64,000 nt of DNA. Origin: Lonicera japonica. Taxonomy: Eukaryota; Streptophyta; Magnoliopsida; Dipsacales; Caprifoliaceae. Positions 38,618 through 50,700 of this stretch are shown here, piece after piece. The notes under the pieces are model-generated. The model saw only the letters and a program-made list of their open reading frames with translations, had not been told where the DNA came from and made no database searches. The stretch is from NCBI GenBank assembly GCA_021464415.1, contig CM038463.1, positions 115,598,790 through 115,662,789 of the forward strand. The letters are read 5' to 3'. Positions within the stretch are counted from its first letter, which is position 1; every line of letters begins with the position of its first letter. The position numbers and the translations under genes were made by a program.

Positions 38618-40393
38618 TACACCAACTACACAAAAACCCAAATCAATATAAAAGTAAAATGTCCTTGCACCCGAAAAAATATGCATGCTAACATTAGTTC
38701 ATATAATATAATAAGAAAAAAAATATCCAAGTCCAGAACAGGAAGACCATACCATTTCTGGAACAAAAAATTTCTTAAAAGTGAATTCTTCACCCCCAAA
38801 TGATGAAGGCAAGTTATTTTTAAAATGACCATGTTGAAGATATGCATAGAGAGGAAAATAAAAAACATATTTCATCCAAAAAACTGTGAAAACTAAATTG
38901 GCTGGTTCCAAAGAAGATCAGCATATAGCTGGCAAAGGTAACAACAACATATGTGCATCTCAATAAATTTCGGGGATAAATTACCCATAATTGTTCAGAG
39001 CAATTAATAATAATAATAATAATAATAATAATTAAAAGGGCAATTAAAAAAAGAAAGGTGCCTGGCATAGGCTGCTTCTATCTATTTGTTTCATTTTTTT
39101 GTTGCCCAAAAAGTATAAAAATAACAAGAATATGGCTCTCCATTATTTAGTTGTTGATAAAACAACAACTAAAAATTGAACTGAAACTGAAATAATTGTT
39201 TGTTTAAGTCTGAAGATTATATCTGAAAAAATATTATTTGTTTGAATATAACACATCTAAAAACTGAATTTTTTTTAATATGACAATTATGCTCTTATTA
39301 GTTTATTTAGATCAAATGATTCTAAATGAAAATAAAAAAAAATCATATAATTTAAACTTTTCATCCAAGCTAACTCATTTCATTATGAAAATTAGTGATG
39401 ACCATCACCTCACTAAATGCAAAAATTCATAAAATAAAATTTGTAAACTTTGACAAAATTTTAAAACAAAAAGACATAAGTTTATATTAAACTAAAACTA
39501 AATAAGCATTGAAAATTTTATAATTTTCTTTTGAAGAAAACATAGCAGCTAGCATTAATCAAGTTTGAGATATATTAAGAGAGATAGTCCCAACCATAAA
39601 AATTAGAAACATTAATTCTTGACATACCAAGTAAACAAGTGAACCACAAGAGTGCAGCTTCATTTAACAAGCAAAGAAGAAAAAAAATCTAAAGCTCCAC
39701 TTCAAACAATCAACATCAATCAAAATGTTTCTTACCATGTCGAGCTCCGTAGAAGAGAAGAGGAGAAGAAGCTGCGTGGAGAATGAGAAGAAGAGAAGGC
39801 ACCGTGTTTTTAGGGTTTAACGAGGGTAAAATAGGTACTTTGTAACGAGATGTTTTCAGATTTAATTGTTATATTTGCCGCTTAAGATTTTAGAACTAAT
39901 TTTGCAGATTTAAGTAACTAACCACTTTTTTTTTATTTGTTGCATACAAACAACTTTCACTTCACTTAAATTTAAAAATTTATTTTTAAATTTTTTAATT
40001 TAAGTGGTTCAAACAAGCGATCATAATTATTAACATAATATATATATATATATATATCTAAAAGTGTGACCAGCACTAAAGGATGCGAGTACTCCATAAT
40101 ATATAAATCACCACTGATCGTCATCAAAAACGTACTACCGATTTTTCTACATTGTGAAGCAAGCGGGTATTTTACAAAAACTTGAAATTAAATAACAAGG
40201 GTAGCTGGCTGTTTAATTAATTAACGCCCCCCAAAGAGAGAGAGAGAGGAATTGTTTCTAGTTTATAGAGAGAAGCATAATAATAATAATAATAATATAA
40301 TATTAATTAAATGAAAGGGGTACGTTTAAAAAACTAAGAACAAAGCTTTACCTTGAGAGAGAGAGAGAGATTAATGATGGGTAGGGTGCTCGA
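38618..40393. other. AT-rich intergenic with short microsatellites
   Basis: No gene found. Contains (TAA)n at 39006-39034, (TA)n near 40039-40057, GA runs near 40237-40247 and 40357-40371, and (TAA)n near 40278-40295. A GAAGAGAAG-rich segment at 39745-39800 belongs to an unidentified repeat-like region. Confidence 0.4.
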
Positions 40394-41053
40394 TCATAGG
40401 GTCCAAACACTCCAAATCCTCTCCCCAATGGAACTCACAAACTTCCTCACAGCCCCTTTCTCAAACCCATCTTCTTCTCCATCGTCATTTTCAACCTCCC
40501 CATTACTACTACTACTACTACTATTAATTTCCTTAATCGATTCCAAATCCCCAAACTCGACCTTACTCAGATGAGTACCAGAACGATTCAACTCATCCGA
40601 CGTGGCACCAGTAGTAGTACTGGTACTACCACCACCACTACACCCTCCACTCTTCCTCCTCACTTTCTTCTTGTTGTTGTTGTTGTTTTTATTGTCCTTT
40701 TTGTTTTGTTGTACTAATACGAGTCCATCCTCGAAAGCATCGATGATTTCGTGGATGAGTTGTCGATTGGACGAAGAATCCCATCTCACCCAGTAACTCA
40801 TGTAACACCTGAAGCAGTTGCAGTTGAACGACGGTGGGTGGTCTCCACCGGCGGTCGTCTTACGGGAGGATTTACAGTTGCCGGAGAAGTTGGTGGAGGA
40901 GCAGGAGAGGAGGTATGCGAGTACCTCCCGATCAGGGAGAGAGAGGGCGAGGGTGAGGGTGAGGATGGTAGCTGGTAAGAAAGCGAGATGGTCGGAGATG
41001 AGGGGGGCAGATGGATGGACAGTACTACCTTTGCGGTGGTATAGCTTCTTCAT
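40394..41053 (-). CDS. Plant-specific protein with CFxCYxSYWxRWDSS motif, unknown function
   Basis: A single-exon frame of 219 residues. It has an N-terminal hydrophobic stretch (residues ~22-40). A core at ~77-110 has CNCFRCYMSYWVRWDSSSNR then LIHEIIDAFED. An Asn/Lys-rich low-complexity linker and a Ser/acidic tail follow, ending RKFVSSIGERIWSVWTL. I recognise the core as a conserved land-plant family without a characterised role and will not assign a function. The Cys-x-Cys-x2-Cys arrangement could bind metal (inference). A (GA)n tract lies about 25 bp upstream of the start codon. Polar homopolymers in the linker derive from trinucleotide runs in the DNA (40503-40523 and 40672-40690). Confidence 0.8.
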   Translation of the reverse strand: MKKLYHRKGSTVHPSAPLISDHLAFLPATILTLTLALSLPDREVLAYLLSCSSTNFSGNCKSSRKTTAGGDHPPSFNCNCFRCYMSYWVRWDSSSNRQLIHEIIDAFEDGLVLVQQNKKDNKNNNNNKKKVRRKSGGCSGGGSTSTTTGATSDELNRSGTHLSKVEFGDLESIKEINSSSSSSNGEVENDDGEEDGFEKGAVRKFVSSIGERIWSVWTL

Positions 41054-41075
41054 ACTTTACTTTCAGTTGTTGTGC

Positions 41076-41076
<1 letters not shown>

Positions 41077-41111
<35 letters not shown>
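41077..41111. repeat. (GA)n microsatellite in 5' leader
   Basis: About 17 GA units just upstream of the start codon at 41053 of the minus-strand gene; read in the sense of that gene it is a (CT)n leader tract. Confidence 0.9.
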
Positions 41112-41114
<3 letters not shown>

Positions 41115-41342
41115 CAGGGGTTTGGAGTTTGAAAGGTTGGTAATGAGACAGAGCCACAGAGGGGAGGCCTGACCTGAACTTAGTGACGCATTTTGGGCCT
41201 TTGTTACACCTCGGGGACCGTTCACGTTCCACTCGCTACATTTTATATATAAATATAATAGGTTGTGTACCAAAAAAACCTATCAACTATTTAAAAATAT
41301 TTTTTATCTTTTTTTTTTTTTTTTATATAACAAAATATTTTT

Positions 41343-42407
41343 GAGTAAATACTATCAATGACCACTGAACTATTGGCAAATTTTACCAGTAGCTACTGAA
41401 CTTCATTTTGTTACACTTAGACCATTAAACTTTTAAAACGTACTATCATTGTCCACTCCGTTAAATCTCACCATTAATTTTTGACGGAATCAATATCACG
41501 TGATTTTCATGTGCATGGAAGGGGCATTTAAGTCTTTTTCCATTTTCTTTTTCTTTTTTCCTTTTCTTTTTTGATTCTTCTACTTCTTCGATCTTCTTCT
41601 TCCTTACTCTTCGATTTTCTTCTTCTTCTTCTTCTTTGATTTTCTTAATTTCCTTTTCTCCTCCTCCTTCTTCTTCCCCTTTCTCCTCCTCCTTATTCTT
41701 CTTCGATTTTTTGATATTTCTAGCTGTAATATTTCATCAAATGTAAAACCCATTTCGAATCTCTATTTGTTGAACTACTTAGATGTGTCAAATAATCACA
41801 TGAACGGTTCATTTCCCTCTGATTTTCCTCCTCTTTTCGGTCTCAAGTTCTTGAATATTTCAATCAATAATTTCACTAGCCCTTTTTTAGACTCAAAAAT
41901 TGTTAAAAAATTTGGTAATTCTTCTTTCATTCAAGCTGGTCATTTTAATTACAGCAACACTCCAAAATTCCCCAAAAAAGTTCATCCTAAACCACCTTCA
42001 TTGGTCCCACTTCGTAAGCCCCAACACCTCGAAATGGGAACTTTTTCTTTGATTCATTAATGAAGAAGAAGGAGGAGGAGAAAGGGAAATTAAGAAAATC
42101 GAAGAAGAAGAAGAAGAAAATCGAAGAGGAAGAGGAAGGAAGAAGAAGATCGAAGAAGAAGAAGAAGAATCAAAAAAGAAAAGAAAAGGAAAAAAGAAAA
42201 AAGAAAATGGAAATAGTCTTAAATGCCCCTTCCATGCACATGAAAATCACGTGATATTGATTCCGTTAAAAACTAACGGTGAGATTTAACGGAGTGGCCA
42301 ATGATAGTACGTTTTAAAAGTTTAATGGTCCAAGTGTAACAAAATGAAGTTCAGTGGCTACTGGTAGAATTTGCAAATAGTTCAGTGGCCATTGATAGTA
42401 TTTACTC
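41343..42407. mobile_element. Foldback MULE-type element carrying an LRR gene fragment (Pack-MULE-like)
   Basis: Arms of ~320-345 bp are inverted copies of each other: the left starts GAGTAAATACTATCAATGAC and the complement of the right starts GAGTAAATACTATCAATGGC. Identity is high across the whole arms, including a CATGCACATGAAAATCACG block and the TTC/GAA-rich inner parts. Flanks AATATTTTT (41334-41342) and AACATTTTT (42408-42416) agree at 8 of 9 bases, the TSD length of Mutator-like elements. The ~360-bp centre is non-repetitive and encodes part of a leucine-rich-repeat protein. There is no transposase, so non-autonomous. Confidence 0.7.
41758..42060 (+). pseudogene. Captured LRR receptor-like gene fragment
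   Basis: The frame reads LNYLDVSNNHMNGSFPSDF, one plant-type LRR, followed by LKFLNISINNF (a second partial LRR) and then a ~60-residue Pro/Asn-rich stretch like the juxtamembrane region of an LRR receptor-like protein. No signal peptide, membrane segment or kinase. It occupies exactly the unique centre of the foldback element, so it is best explained as a transduplicated fragment. Whether it is transcribed is unknown. Confidence 0.6.
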
Positions 42408-42448
42408 AACATTTTTTATCTTAGTCGCACAATATTTTTAGGATTATT

Positions 42449-42830
42449 CTAAGGACATCTCTAATAAACTCTCTATTATTCTCATATTATCTATTATAAA
42501 AAGTAAAATAGTTAAATTAATGCTCCAATAGATTAGTCATGATAGTTAATAAAAATAAAGAGCTTCATTTGGCTCTCCAAATTTAGCTAGCCTCTTTTGC
42601 TTTCTACTTAATAAATTAATAATATATTTGTGGTTCCTATTTTTTCTCATTTAATTTTACTCATCTAAATAATTTTATTGAAAAAGATAAAAAGATAAAA
42701 AAAATTATTGCAAGTAGAGAGTGTTGTTGGAGTTGGTAATTAAGTTGAGCTCTCTATTTCAAAAACTACTCTCTATTTTAGAGATTATGCTCTCTAAAAT
42801 AGAGAGCATTGTTGAAGATACTCTAATTAC
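42449..42830. mobile_element. MITE (GAGCATC-type)
   Basis: Left AGGACATCTCTAATAAACTC and complement of right AGAGTATCTTCAACAATGCT are related inverted ends. The interior is AT-rich, with GAGAGT and CTCTCTATTTTAGAGA palindromes near the right. It lies only ~40 bp from the foldback element, forming a cluster of DNA elements. Confidence 0.5.
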
Positions 42831-43544
42831 TCATAGGCAAGTACTTAAATTCTTGTTCAAGTAATAACATGCTCTTTTGATTAGAGAAGTATTAATGATA
42901 TTAGGCAAATGCATTTTTTTTTATCTCAAAACAATGAGGACATGGATATACCTAATTAGGCCTAATAGTATGATCATGCCTTTTTAATTTTGAAAAAAAA
43001 AATATTTACTTGATGTGAGTTGTTACATCACACCCTAGTAATTTTGACTCGTTGTCAATATTAGAACATACGATAATCGTATTTATATGATATTTGGCTT
43101 GGGTTCGCTTAATCTAATACCATTTCTAATCATTCAAGTTCTTTTTAAAATTGCTAGTACAAGTAGTAAATTAGGTTCTTTGAGCTCACATACAAGGCAA
43201 AGATATCATCATTACAATACCGATATGAAATGTGGTCGTTAGACAATTTCGTTTAGTATTGTGCTTACAACCCCTTTTAAAAAATTCCTATGTACGCCAT
43301 TGGACAACCTACTTATATTTTGTAGGATATTGTTAACGTGTACTTTAAAGACACATGATAAGAATTTAAAAATATAAAGAATAAAAGCACACGACATGCA
43401 CTAAATAATGCAAAGATTCTCATGCAAGAATTTATTATTTTTATTTATAGTATACTTAACATGCATCTTTACAACTCATGTTAACACCAATCTATCTTAT
43501 AAGAATAAACAAATTCTATCGATTTTGCATCACAATGAACAAAA
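42831..43544. other. Intergenic, nothing recognised
   Basis: AT-rich DNA without conserved coding or clear repeat structure. Confidence 0.35.
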
Positions 43545-43915
43545 AAAGGCCTAACCATGTTTAGTGTAGTTTTTTAGTTGAGTTTTTGAGTTTTTTTTTG
43601 TAGGAAAGTGCAAAAGTATGTTGAAATATTATAGTTGAATTTGGTTTTTGTTGAAATGTTTTTTAACCTATTCAAAAAAACTTATGAAAAAAAATTCAAA
43701 AAATAGTCACAATGAATCTTATTTTGTAGACTTCAATTATTAGGTTTCAAATATATATATATATATATTTATTTAATTCTAATTTTTGGACTTAAAGTTA
43801 TGGTATTTTAAAAGTTTTATCAAAGAGAAAATAAAGTGAAGTAAATTTTAAAAAAAGTGAAAAAATTGACCTTTTGATTTAAAAAAAAAATGGTTTTCTA
43901 CTAAATAGGGGCTAA
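43545..43915. repeat. Dispersed repeat family M2, copy 1
   Basis: Matches 54983-55330 in the same orientation: TTTAGTTGAGTTTTTGAG, TGAATTTGGTTTTTGTT, AATAGTCACAATGAATCTTA and AGAGAAAATAAAGTGAAGT-type segments appear in the same order. Both copies are ~350-370 bp and non-coding, probably a MITE. Confidence 0.6.
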
Positions 43916-44047
43916 GTATTCCCACTCTGATCATTATATCTTAAAAATACATTAAACATGTTAGTAAAAATTAAGGTACCTATATTTTTAAAATATTTTT
44001 TATTAAAATATAATATTATTTTAAAAAATTGTATTGTATACAAATAT

Positions 44048-44937
44048 TGTTTGTGCTAAAAACTAGGAGGGTATTTTAGACTATATAGTCAAATAACCAA
44101 ATCAAATGATTAGAACAATAAATATAACAAGCTAACAGAGTCAAAAACGTATAGAGGAGGTTAACCTCGTATGAAAATACGGGTTAGTCCTCCTCTGTAG
44201 AATAAAATTAGGAACTCGATTTTACCTTATTATTGATATAACTAAGTGACTATTACAAATTCATAGTGATATCTATAACTATCATTACAATATTACAATA
44301 AGAGTATACTTTGAGTTATACATATTATAGCTTATCTGTATTAAAAATTCTATCATATGCTCGGTATCTCAATCTCTCTTCAAGCTGTTAGTCACTATTT
44401 TTGTTGTTCTCCTAGTGTTGTTCTTGGTTGTTTAAAAGTTATTGGGTTGTTGTTGAGTTTTTTGACATAAATAAATGTTTCTTCTATATATATGACTGAA
44501 AAAAAATGTGTGTGAGAGCTTACAGAGCAAATCTGTAACCATGCATTGATCATCACCAACTCTGACCTTACTTTTTCATGAATTTCGGTACATTAAATGC
44601 ATTTGGTGCGCATTTAATGAAAGTGAAGGAGGTTTTGCATATCTTGCAAAACAGGTGCCAGTAGCTCATGCCTCTGTCAACAACTCTGGCAGAGTGGTTA
44701 GACGATGGAGTTCTAGAGCTCGTCAAAAGAGCCTTTGAACCAGAACTCCTTAATTTGATGCGCGTAATTAGCTATTGAGCAGGTACCCAACTTAGGAAAT
44801 GTTCAAATTTCCCTGTAGTACTTCGAGTATGGCTCGTCCAAGCTCCTCCTGTTGAGATAGGTCTGATTACTGATGTAGACTACCACGCGTCAGCTCGTAA
44901 TCGGCGGAGTAAATTTTATTACTAATTTGCACCATTA
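44048..44937 (+). mobile_element. Solo LTR, family A copy 3
   Basis: Starts TGTTTGTGC and ends GCACCATTA (ACA/TCA-type end with one transition), 890 bp, with a perfect TSD AATAT at 44043-44047 and 44938-44942. It shares with the other family A copies GTATAGAGGAGGTT, CATTAAATGCATTTGGTG and GAGTTCTAGAGCTCGTC. No internal domain. Confidence 0.86.
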
Positions 44938-45108
44938 AATATTATTCATAGTATTTGTATATATGGTTTTAAATAGTTTTAAGCACAATTATGACAACAC
45001 TAATTTTTACTCTATTAATATCAATTGAGTAAGTTAAATGCTAATACATCCTAGCAATTAATTGTATACTCGACATGAACTTTTGTATAAAGTAAATAAT
45101 TTATCTCT

Positions 45109-45434
45109 TTTAAGCCTCGTTTAGTTCACGGATTTGATGACTCGAAAAAGGAAATTATTTCATTTCATTTGTTTGGTAAGCACAAATTCTGAAAACACTT
45201 TCTCAACAGAAGGAAAAGTAGGAAGAAAAATCATTCATCTCAAAACTTATGTAATTGATTTTTTCATGTGATTTTCAAGTATTTATTATAAAAATTTTAG
45301 ACAATAATACTCTCATCTAAATATTTTTCATATTTTATTAAATAAAAGAAAAAAAAATTAATAAAAAATTTAATTTTTTACCTCTATAAAAAAGATAAGA
45401 GAATTAATTTGGGTGAATGAAATAAGGCTTTAAC
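45109..45434. mobile_element. MITE, family M1 copy 2
   Basis: Inverted termini TTTAAGCCTCGTTTAGTTCA (left) and TTAAAGCCTTATTTCATTCA (complement of right), ~325 bp, flanked by TTA/TAA. Homologous to 26668-26984 across the whole element. Confidence 0.65.
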
Positions 45435-47144
45435 AGGGAGAGAGAGGATTTTGATTGGGTAGACGATAACAGTGCGATGTGACGGGAGAATCAACTGATC
45501 AAAGATCTCTTTTTTCCTATTCTGTGTAAAGTCTACGCTACTATTTCATTTCAGTTATTAGGCCATATGCTATGGGCTCAGCCCTATTTTCCAACAGATA
45601 CTACTACAGTATTATTATGCATGCCCACCCAATACGCACGCAACTGTACAAACGAGAGAACCAAGGTCACCTCACCTGCCATTCTGCCAATCTTCAACGC
45701 TGCTGATTCTTTGATACGCGCGACAACCGGCATTTTTCACCGAAAATTCAATAACTGAATCAAAAATATCTGAATCGGGTAAGAAATAAACCGAAAAAAA
45801 TTAGTTTGATTTGGGAACCAAAAATAAACCGGTACAATAACAATTTTGTAACACAAATATTTTAGTAAATTAAATTGAACCAATTTTTATATTTTTATAT
45901 ATAATAAAAACATTAAATATCACCCCCACAATTCACTAAAAATCACACCTAATGTTAAAATGTCAACTCTCAATCTCAGTATCTCTCCTCTCAAAAACTC
46001 ACACTTAAATAGAGAAATACCCATTGTTAACTCTCAGTTTCTCTCTCATCTCTCCTCTCAAAATCACTCACTGAGCTCTCTTCATCTCTCACTCACACTG
46101 TCACACTCACTAGCTCGCAGTCTTGCACCACCACGGTCTCTCACTCACGCAATCACACAATCACGCATTCACCATGGCACCACCAATTCAAGCCCTAACG
46201 CCCAATCTACCAGGTACGTTATTTCTGTATCGAAGTTTCAAGATTTGAGTTATATACTTACATATATAGTTATATACCTTACATATACATATGTGCCTCT
46301 AGTTGTAGAAAGAGTGTTGATTAAATCATTTTTGCTTGTCTATGGAATGCTGCTGGCGTTTTGAAATATTTTGGCTACGGCCTTGCTGCTATAATTTTTG
46401 ACTTTTTGCTGCTGAACTTTTTCAAATTTGAATAAGTGGATAACCGCAAAAAATTTAAGATATGTATTATAGTATGATGAAGTTTGGATATTTTGGTATG
46501 GTGTATGATGAAATTTGGATAACTGTAATGCTATTATTACTATGGGTTTGTGTATTTCGGTATTGTAATATGTAACATGTAATGGAAAGTTGGAAACTTG
46601 AGTAATTCTGTAAATAGACTGCTGCTTCTTTTTCATTTTTTTTTCTCAGTTTTACCGAACCAACATATATACCGAACCGTTTTTTCGATTCCCGATATAA
46701 TTTCGGTTTGAAATCAATTTGTATTTTGACCATACCGATTTTATCGGTTTGATATTTTTAATTATTCTTAAGTTTTTGTCTGTTTTATACATTATAAAAC
46801 CAACCACCAAACTGATATGTTTTGATTGTTTGATTTCTTAACCGAATCGAATTGTAAAGCTCAGTTCGAACCAGTTCAATTCGGTTCAAATTTTTAGTTT
46901 TCTACACACCCCCAATGCACACATATATCATTGCATAAGCTCGTCATAAATGCATTACTAAATTTTATTTTCATATATCCTGTGGTAGTTCATACTTGTA
47001 CACTATATTTATAAGTCGCACCCCTTTCTTTTTGCCCTTGTGAGTTTCATTTTAGGAAAAATATGTTTTATTGTGCTCAGCCACCAGTTTTAACGTAATT
47101 AATTATAGTATCATAAATTTTGATGCATTGATTTAAGAAAGTCG
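45435..47144. other. Repeat-rich intergenic
   Basis: No gene recognised. From about 45720 to 46910 there are ACCGAA/TTCGGTTT-type strings on both sides and a CTACACACCCCCAATG end, typical of an old non-autonomous transposon, but I could not fix both ends. A 134-residue frame at 45960-46364 is Ser/Thr/His-rich and unconserved. Confidence 0.35.
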
Positions 47145-47402
47145 ATTCTATTACCACTCCCAATAATGTTTAGTTCCATTCTCATTTCTCATCAAGTTCT
47201 TGAGCACTGAGTAAGGACATGCTATTCGGTTCTTGAAGACCGAATATAAGCCTATTACTCGGTATTTAAGAGACAAGTAAGGCATTGTCAGACTTATACT
47301 CGGCCCTCAAGAACCGAATAACAAATCTTTACTCAATACTCAAGGATTGAATGAAGAGTGAAAGTAAAACTAAACAATATTGAGAGTGGAAATAAATCAC
47401 CC
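47145..47402. mobile_element. Foldback MITE, ~100-bp arms
   Basis: Left arm (CCACTCCCAATAATGTTTAG to TTCGGTTCTTGAAGACCGA) and the complement of the right arm (CCACTCTCAATATTGTTTAG to TTCGGTTCTTGAGGGCCGA) pair over about 100 bp, leaving a short loop. The whole element would form a long hairpin. No coding capacity. Confidence 0.65.
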
Positions 47403-47787
47403 ATTAAAAAGGACTCTTAATATAGGATGAACAATGAAAATACAACTTTTGAGACTGACAATATACAAGTATTTTCGTATAGGAATTAAATCCAATAACA
47501 GCTGACAAAGTTCACCGTCTATAACAAGGCAACTATAGCTGTTTTCTTTTTCACCTTCTCAGTAAAATTGTGGATGCTGACTAAGTTTCAAGTTCTCAAA
47601 AACAGAGTTACAAGGTCCTCAACCTTAACTTACTCAAGCCACACTTTCACCACACCATTAAAAAACCAATTGAAATCTCAGCATCTAATCTAATATAACA
47701 CTAGTATATTATCAATATTATTAAACAAACTTAAAACACACCGAGGGCCTATGACAAAAATCAAATGTCCAAATGTATTCAAACCTT

Positions 47788-50700
47788 TTAGGAGGCACTC
47801 TGAAGACGAGTCTTGATCCAGGATTCCAAGTATCGTAGTTCCTCATTGCTTATTGAATGGCCAAGACCCGGATAAGCCTAGCGAAACATAGCCAACCAAA
47901 ATTTCAAGAGCAATACATACATGATGACGAGGACGTTTGAGAAAGTGTGAAGTATAACATTACCTTAAACTCACAGGTTAGGCCCGCTTGTTCAAGGAAA
48001 GGTGGGCCGGCCTGTCCGGCTTCAAATAGTACCGTTCTGTCCGCCATACCATGTGACCACAATATGGGTGTCTGCACACGCATTTACATCTAAGATCCTT
48101 AATCCTTTTTACATTAATACTACAATTCGTACCTTCAATAATTTCTTAAAATAATTATACAGTATCACCAAAATACACAAAGACAAACATTAAACAATAA
48201 TAAATGTTATGAATAACTATAAAAACAAGAAGAAAGGAACACGCACACACATTGTTTGCTCCACTGAGTACTGTAATTAAATTGGTAAACTAGAGGCCAA
48301 ACAAAATCAGCACGTTAGATCATACCTTCTTTGCTTCTGGTGTGATTCGTTCAATCATAGAAGAATTAAAAGGTACCCATCCACTAAAAACTGCGCCACC
48401 TCCTAAAGTTCTTGCGTACATTAAAACACTTGCCAGTGTCAAGGCACCTACAGAACTTGTTACAATTTGATGTAATGTTACTAGCAACGAATTAAAAAGG
48501 TGAGGAGGACACAAAAGCATTCATATTTGTGTTGAGAGAGAGAGACCTCCTTGACTAAATCCACATACGAATATGTTATTAGGATTTGTGCCAGCTGCTA
48601 CCTCCTTGTCTATAATCGCATGCACATTCTGAACTGCTTTGAGCACCCCACTTTCATCTTTTGGAGAATCCTACACATGTTGGGACGAAATATGCATGTG
48701 AACCTAACTTCGTGATGCAGTGGATTATTAATGGAAATTCACTTTTACATAGGTTAAAAAGATGACAACGATGACAGACAGACATTCAAATATTGCTACT
48801 AGATGTTGGGATTCAATAGCATAATCCAGTATCATATTAAACTGGATCAGTGTTTTAAACAGCTCTCTACTCTTCTACATTACTCTAAATCCTTTTTGAA
48901 GAACAATTTTACAACTTGTTACATATAATCCAATGGGAATTTACAAGAAGAAAAAACAAAGCAGATTGGGTATGGCATGAAGGTTTTTTGAGTATTGAAC
49001 TAACTAGTAATCACTTTTACAAGGACTGCCCTATGATCACAGTCTCTCCGTGAAACAAATTGCGCAAAAGATGCACAACATATAGAAACATATGTAAATG
49101 TCATCATACAAGGCTTATCTATCAGATGCCGATTATTACACACGTGAGACATTAAATTGGCCCAGCTTCAACATGAACAAAGCATGAAATAATGTCTCAA
49201 GTTGTGCAGTCTGTTTCATGAGGGTACTAACACTGAATCAACACCATTTTATCTCTTTTTTAAATCTATCTAAAATAAAATAAACTTCATATTTGTTTTT
49301 GTTATACAATGGGTTAGCATACAGCCATAAACAATGATCCGACAAAAGGGAATGCTCAAAATAAGAATATCAGAAGAGGGAGGGCTCATAAAAGGAGATA
49401 TCATGGGAAAGTAAACATGATGATTACAAGCAAACTTACAGCTGTCACAGGTATTTCGTGAAGGTCAAACCATGAAGGCATCACAGCACCATCTATAAAG
49501 GGGATGATAGTTAGCGTATTGCACAGCAATAAACACAGAAAGAAGATAACATAATAACTTAACAATGGAAAATTACAAATATTGAGCAGCTAAAATTGAC
49601 CTCAGGAGTATGATCAAGGAACCTAGGAAGGTGCTATGTTCCAGTGATAAGACCCAGACATCTGAAGGGGAATAATAAATAATAAATAATAAACATTCAA
49701 ACCTTAGTGGGTAGAAATTAACATGATGAATAATGGGAGCCCTTAAACTTCTTTTGTGGCTACTCTTACTGAATAGATAATCAAATTCCCACAGAAGAGG
49801 ATGAGTGGATTCCACCGCCCACTGGAAACCCTAAGTTGATTTTGATGGTTGCTTCTCTCGAAATCCAAGTTGAGTGGGTTTTGCTGCTATCTCCTATCAG
49901 TAAGGACTAAGGTCTACTGACAGGTTTGATCACGCTATAGTAAAATATCATTTTCTTTGATGTAGAGAACGGTTGATCTCGGAGAATCCATCGGAGGAAC
50001 AAAGTGGCCTTTTGTTTAGTATTATGGAACGTGAATCCAAGTACTTCAGGTAAAAAATAGTAGATTGTAATTGCTTAAATTGATCCCTAGACTCTGGGGA
50101 GAGAAGTGGTCATTTCTGCAGTGTACAGGCAAAACTTTGTTTTATATGCTGGCAAATTCCGTGTGAAATAAATAGGCATTATATGTTTATGACAACTGAA
50201 TCACAAGGTCTTGGTCCTTGGACCAAAAGTGCATGTTCAAGAGAGGTGATACCAATATGCTATACCTGGACCAAGCTGATAAAGAAAGATTTACTTTGAG
50301 ACATGCATTAACCACTAGAATCTAATATGAAAAGTTTCCGGAACATGGTTTACACGACACTGCCTCAATGGATAGTTCAAAAGCTCCCTATGCCATTCAA
50401 ACTTCACACTACAAGTGGTTCCTTAAGTCATTTGAAACACTTGGGTTATCATTTGGACACAAAATGGATTTTCGAATAGAAAACAAGTCTATCTGAAGCT
50501 TGATTCGAATGCCTTCAGTGGATTGTTAAAATGAAGCTTCATACCCATAAACACATTTAAGGAACTATATTTTGTTCCTTAAGCCATTTGAAGCACTTCA
50601 TTCTTTTCCAATGCACCTTAATTCCCAGTTCCAGTGTTCGTAATTTCAGTGTATTGTCCAGTTTGGTTACAGTTTTGAAAACTAAAATATAATTCTGCAA

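Noticed and set aside
42060..42254. Lys/Glu-rich 64-residue frame (+)
   Set aside because: Translation of the GAA-rich inner arm of the foldback element; not a protein gene.
45960..46364. 134-residue Ser/Leu/His-rich frame (+)
   Set aside because: Composition comes from CT-rich repeats; no family match; lies in transposon-like sequence.
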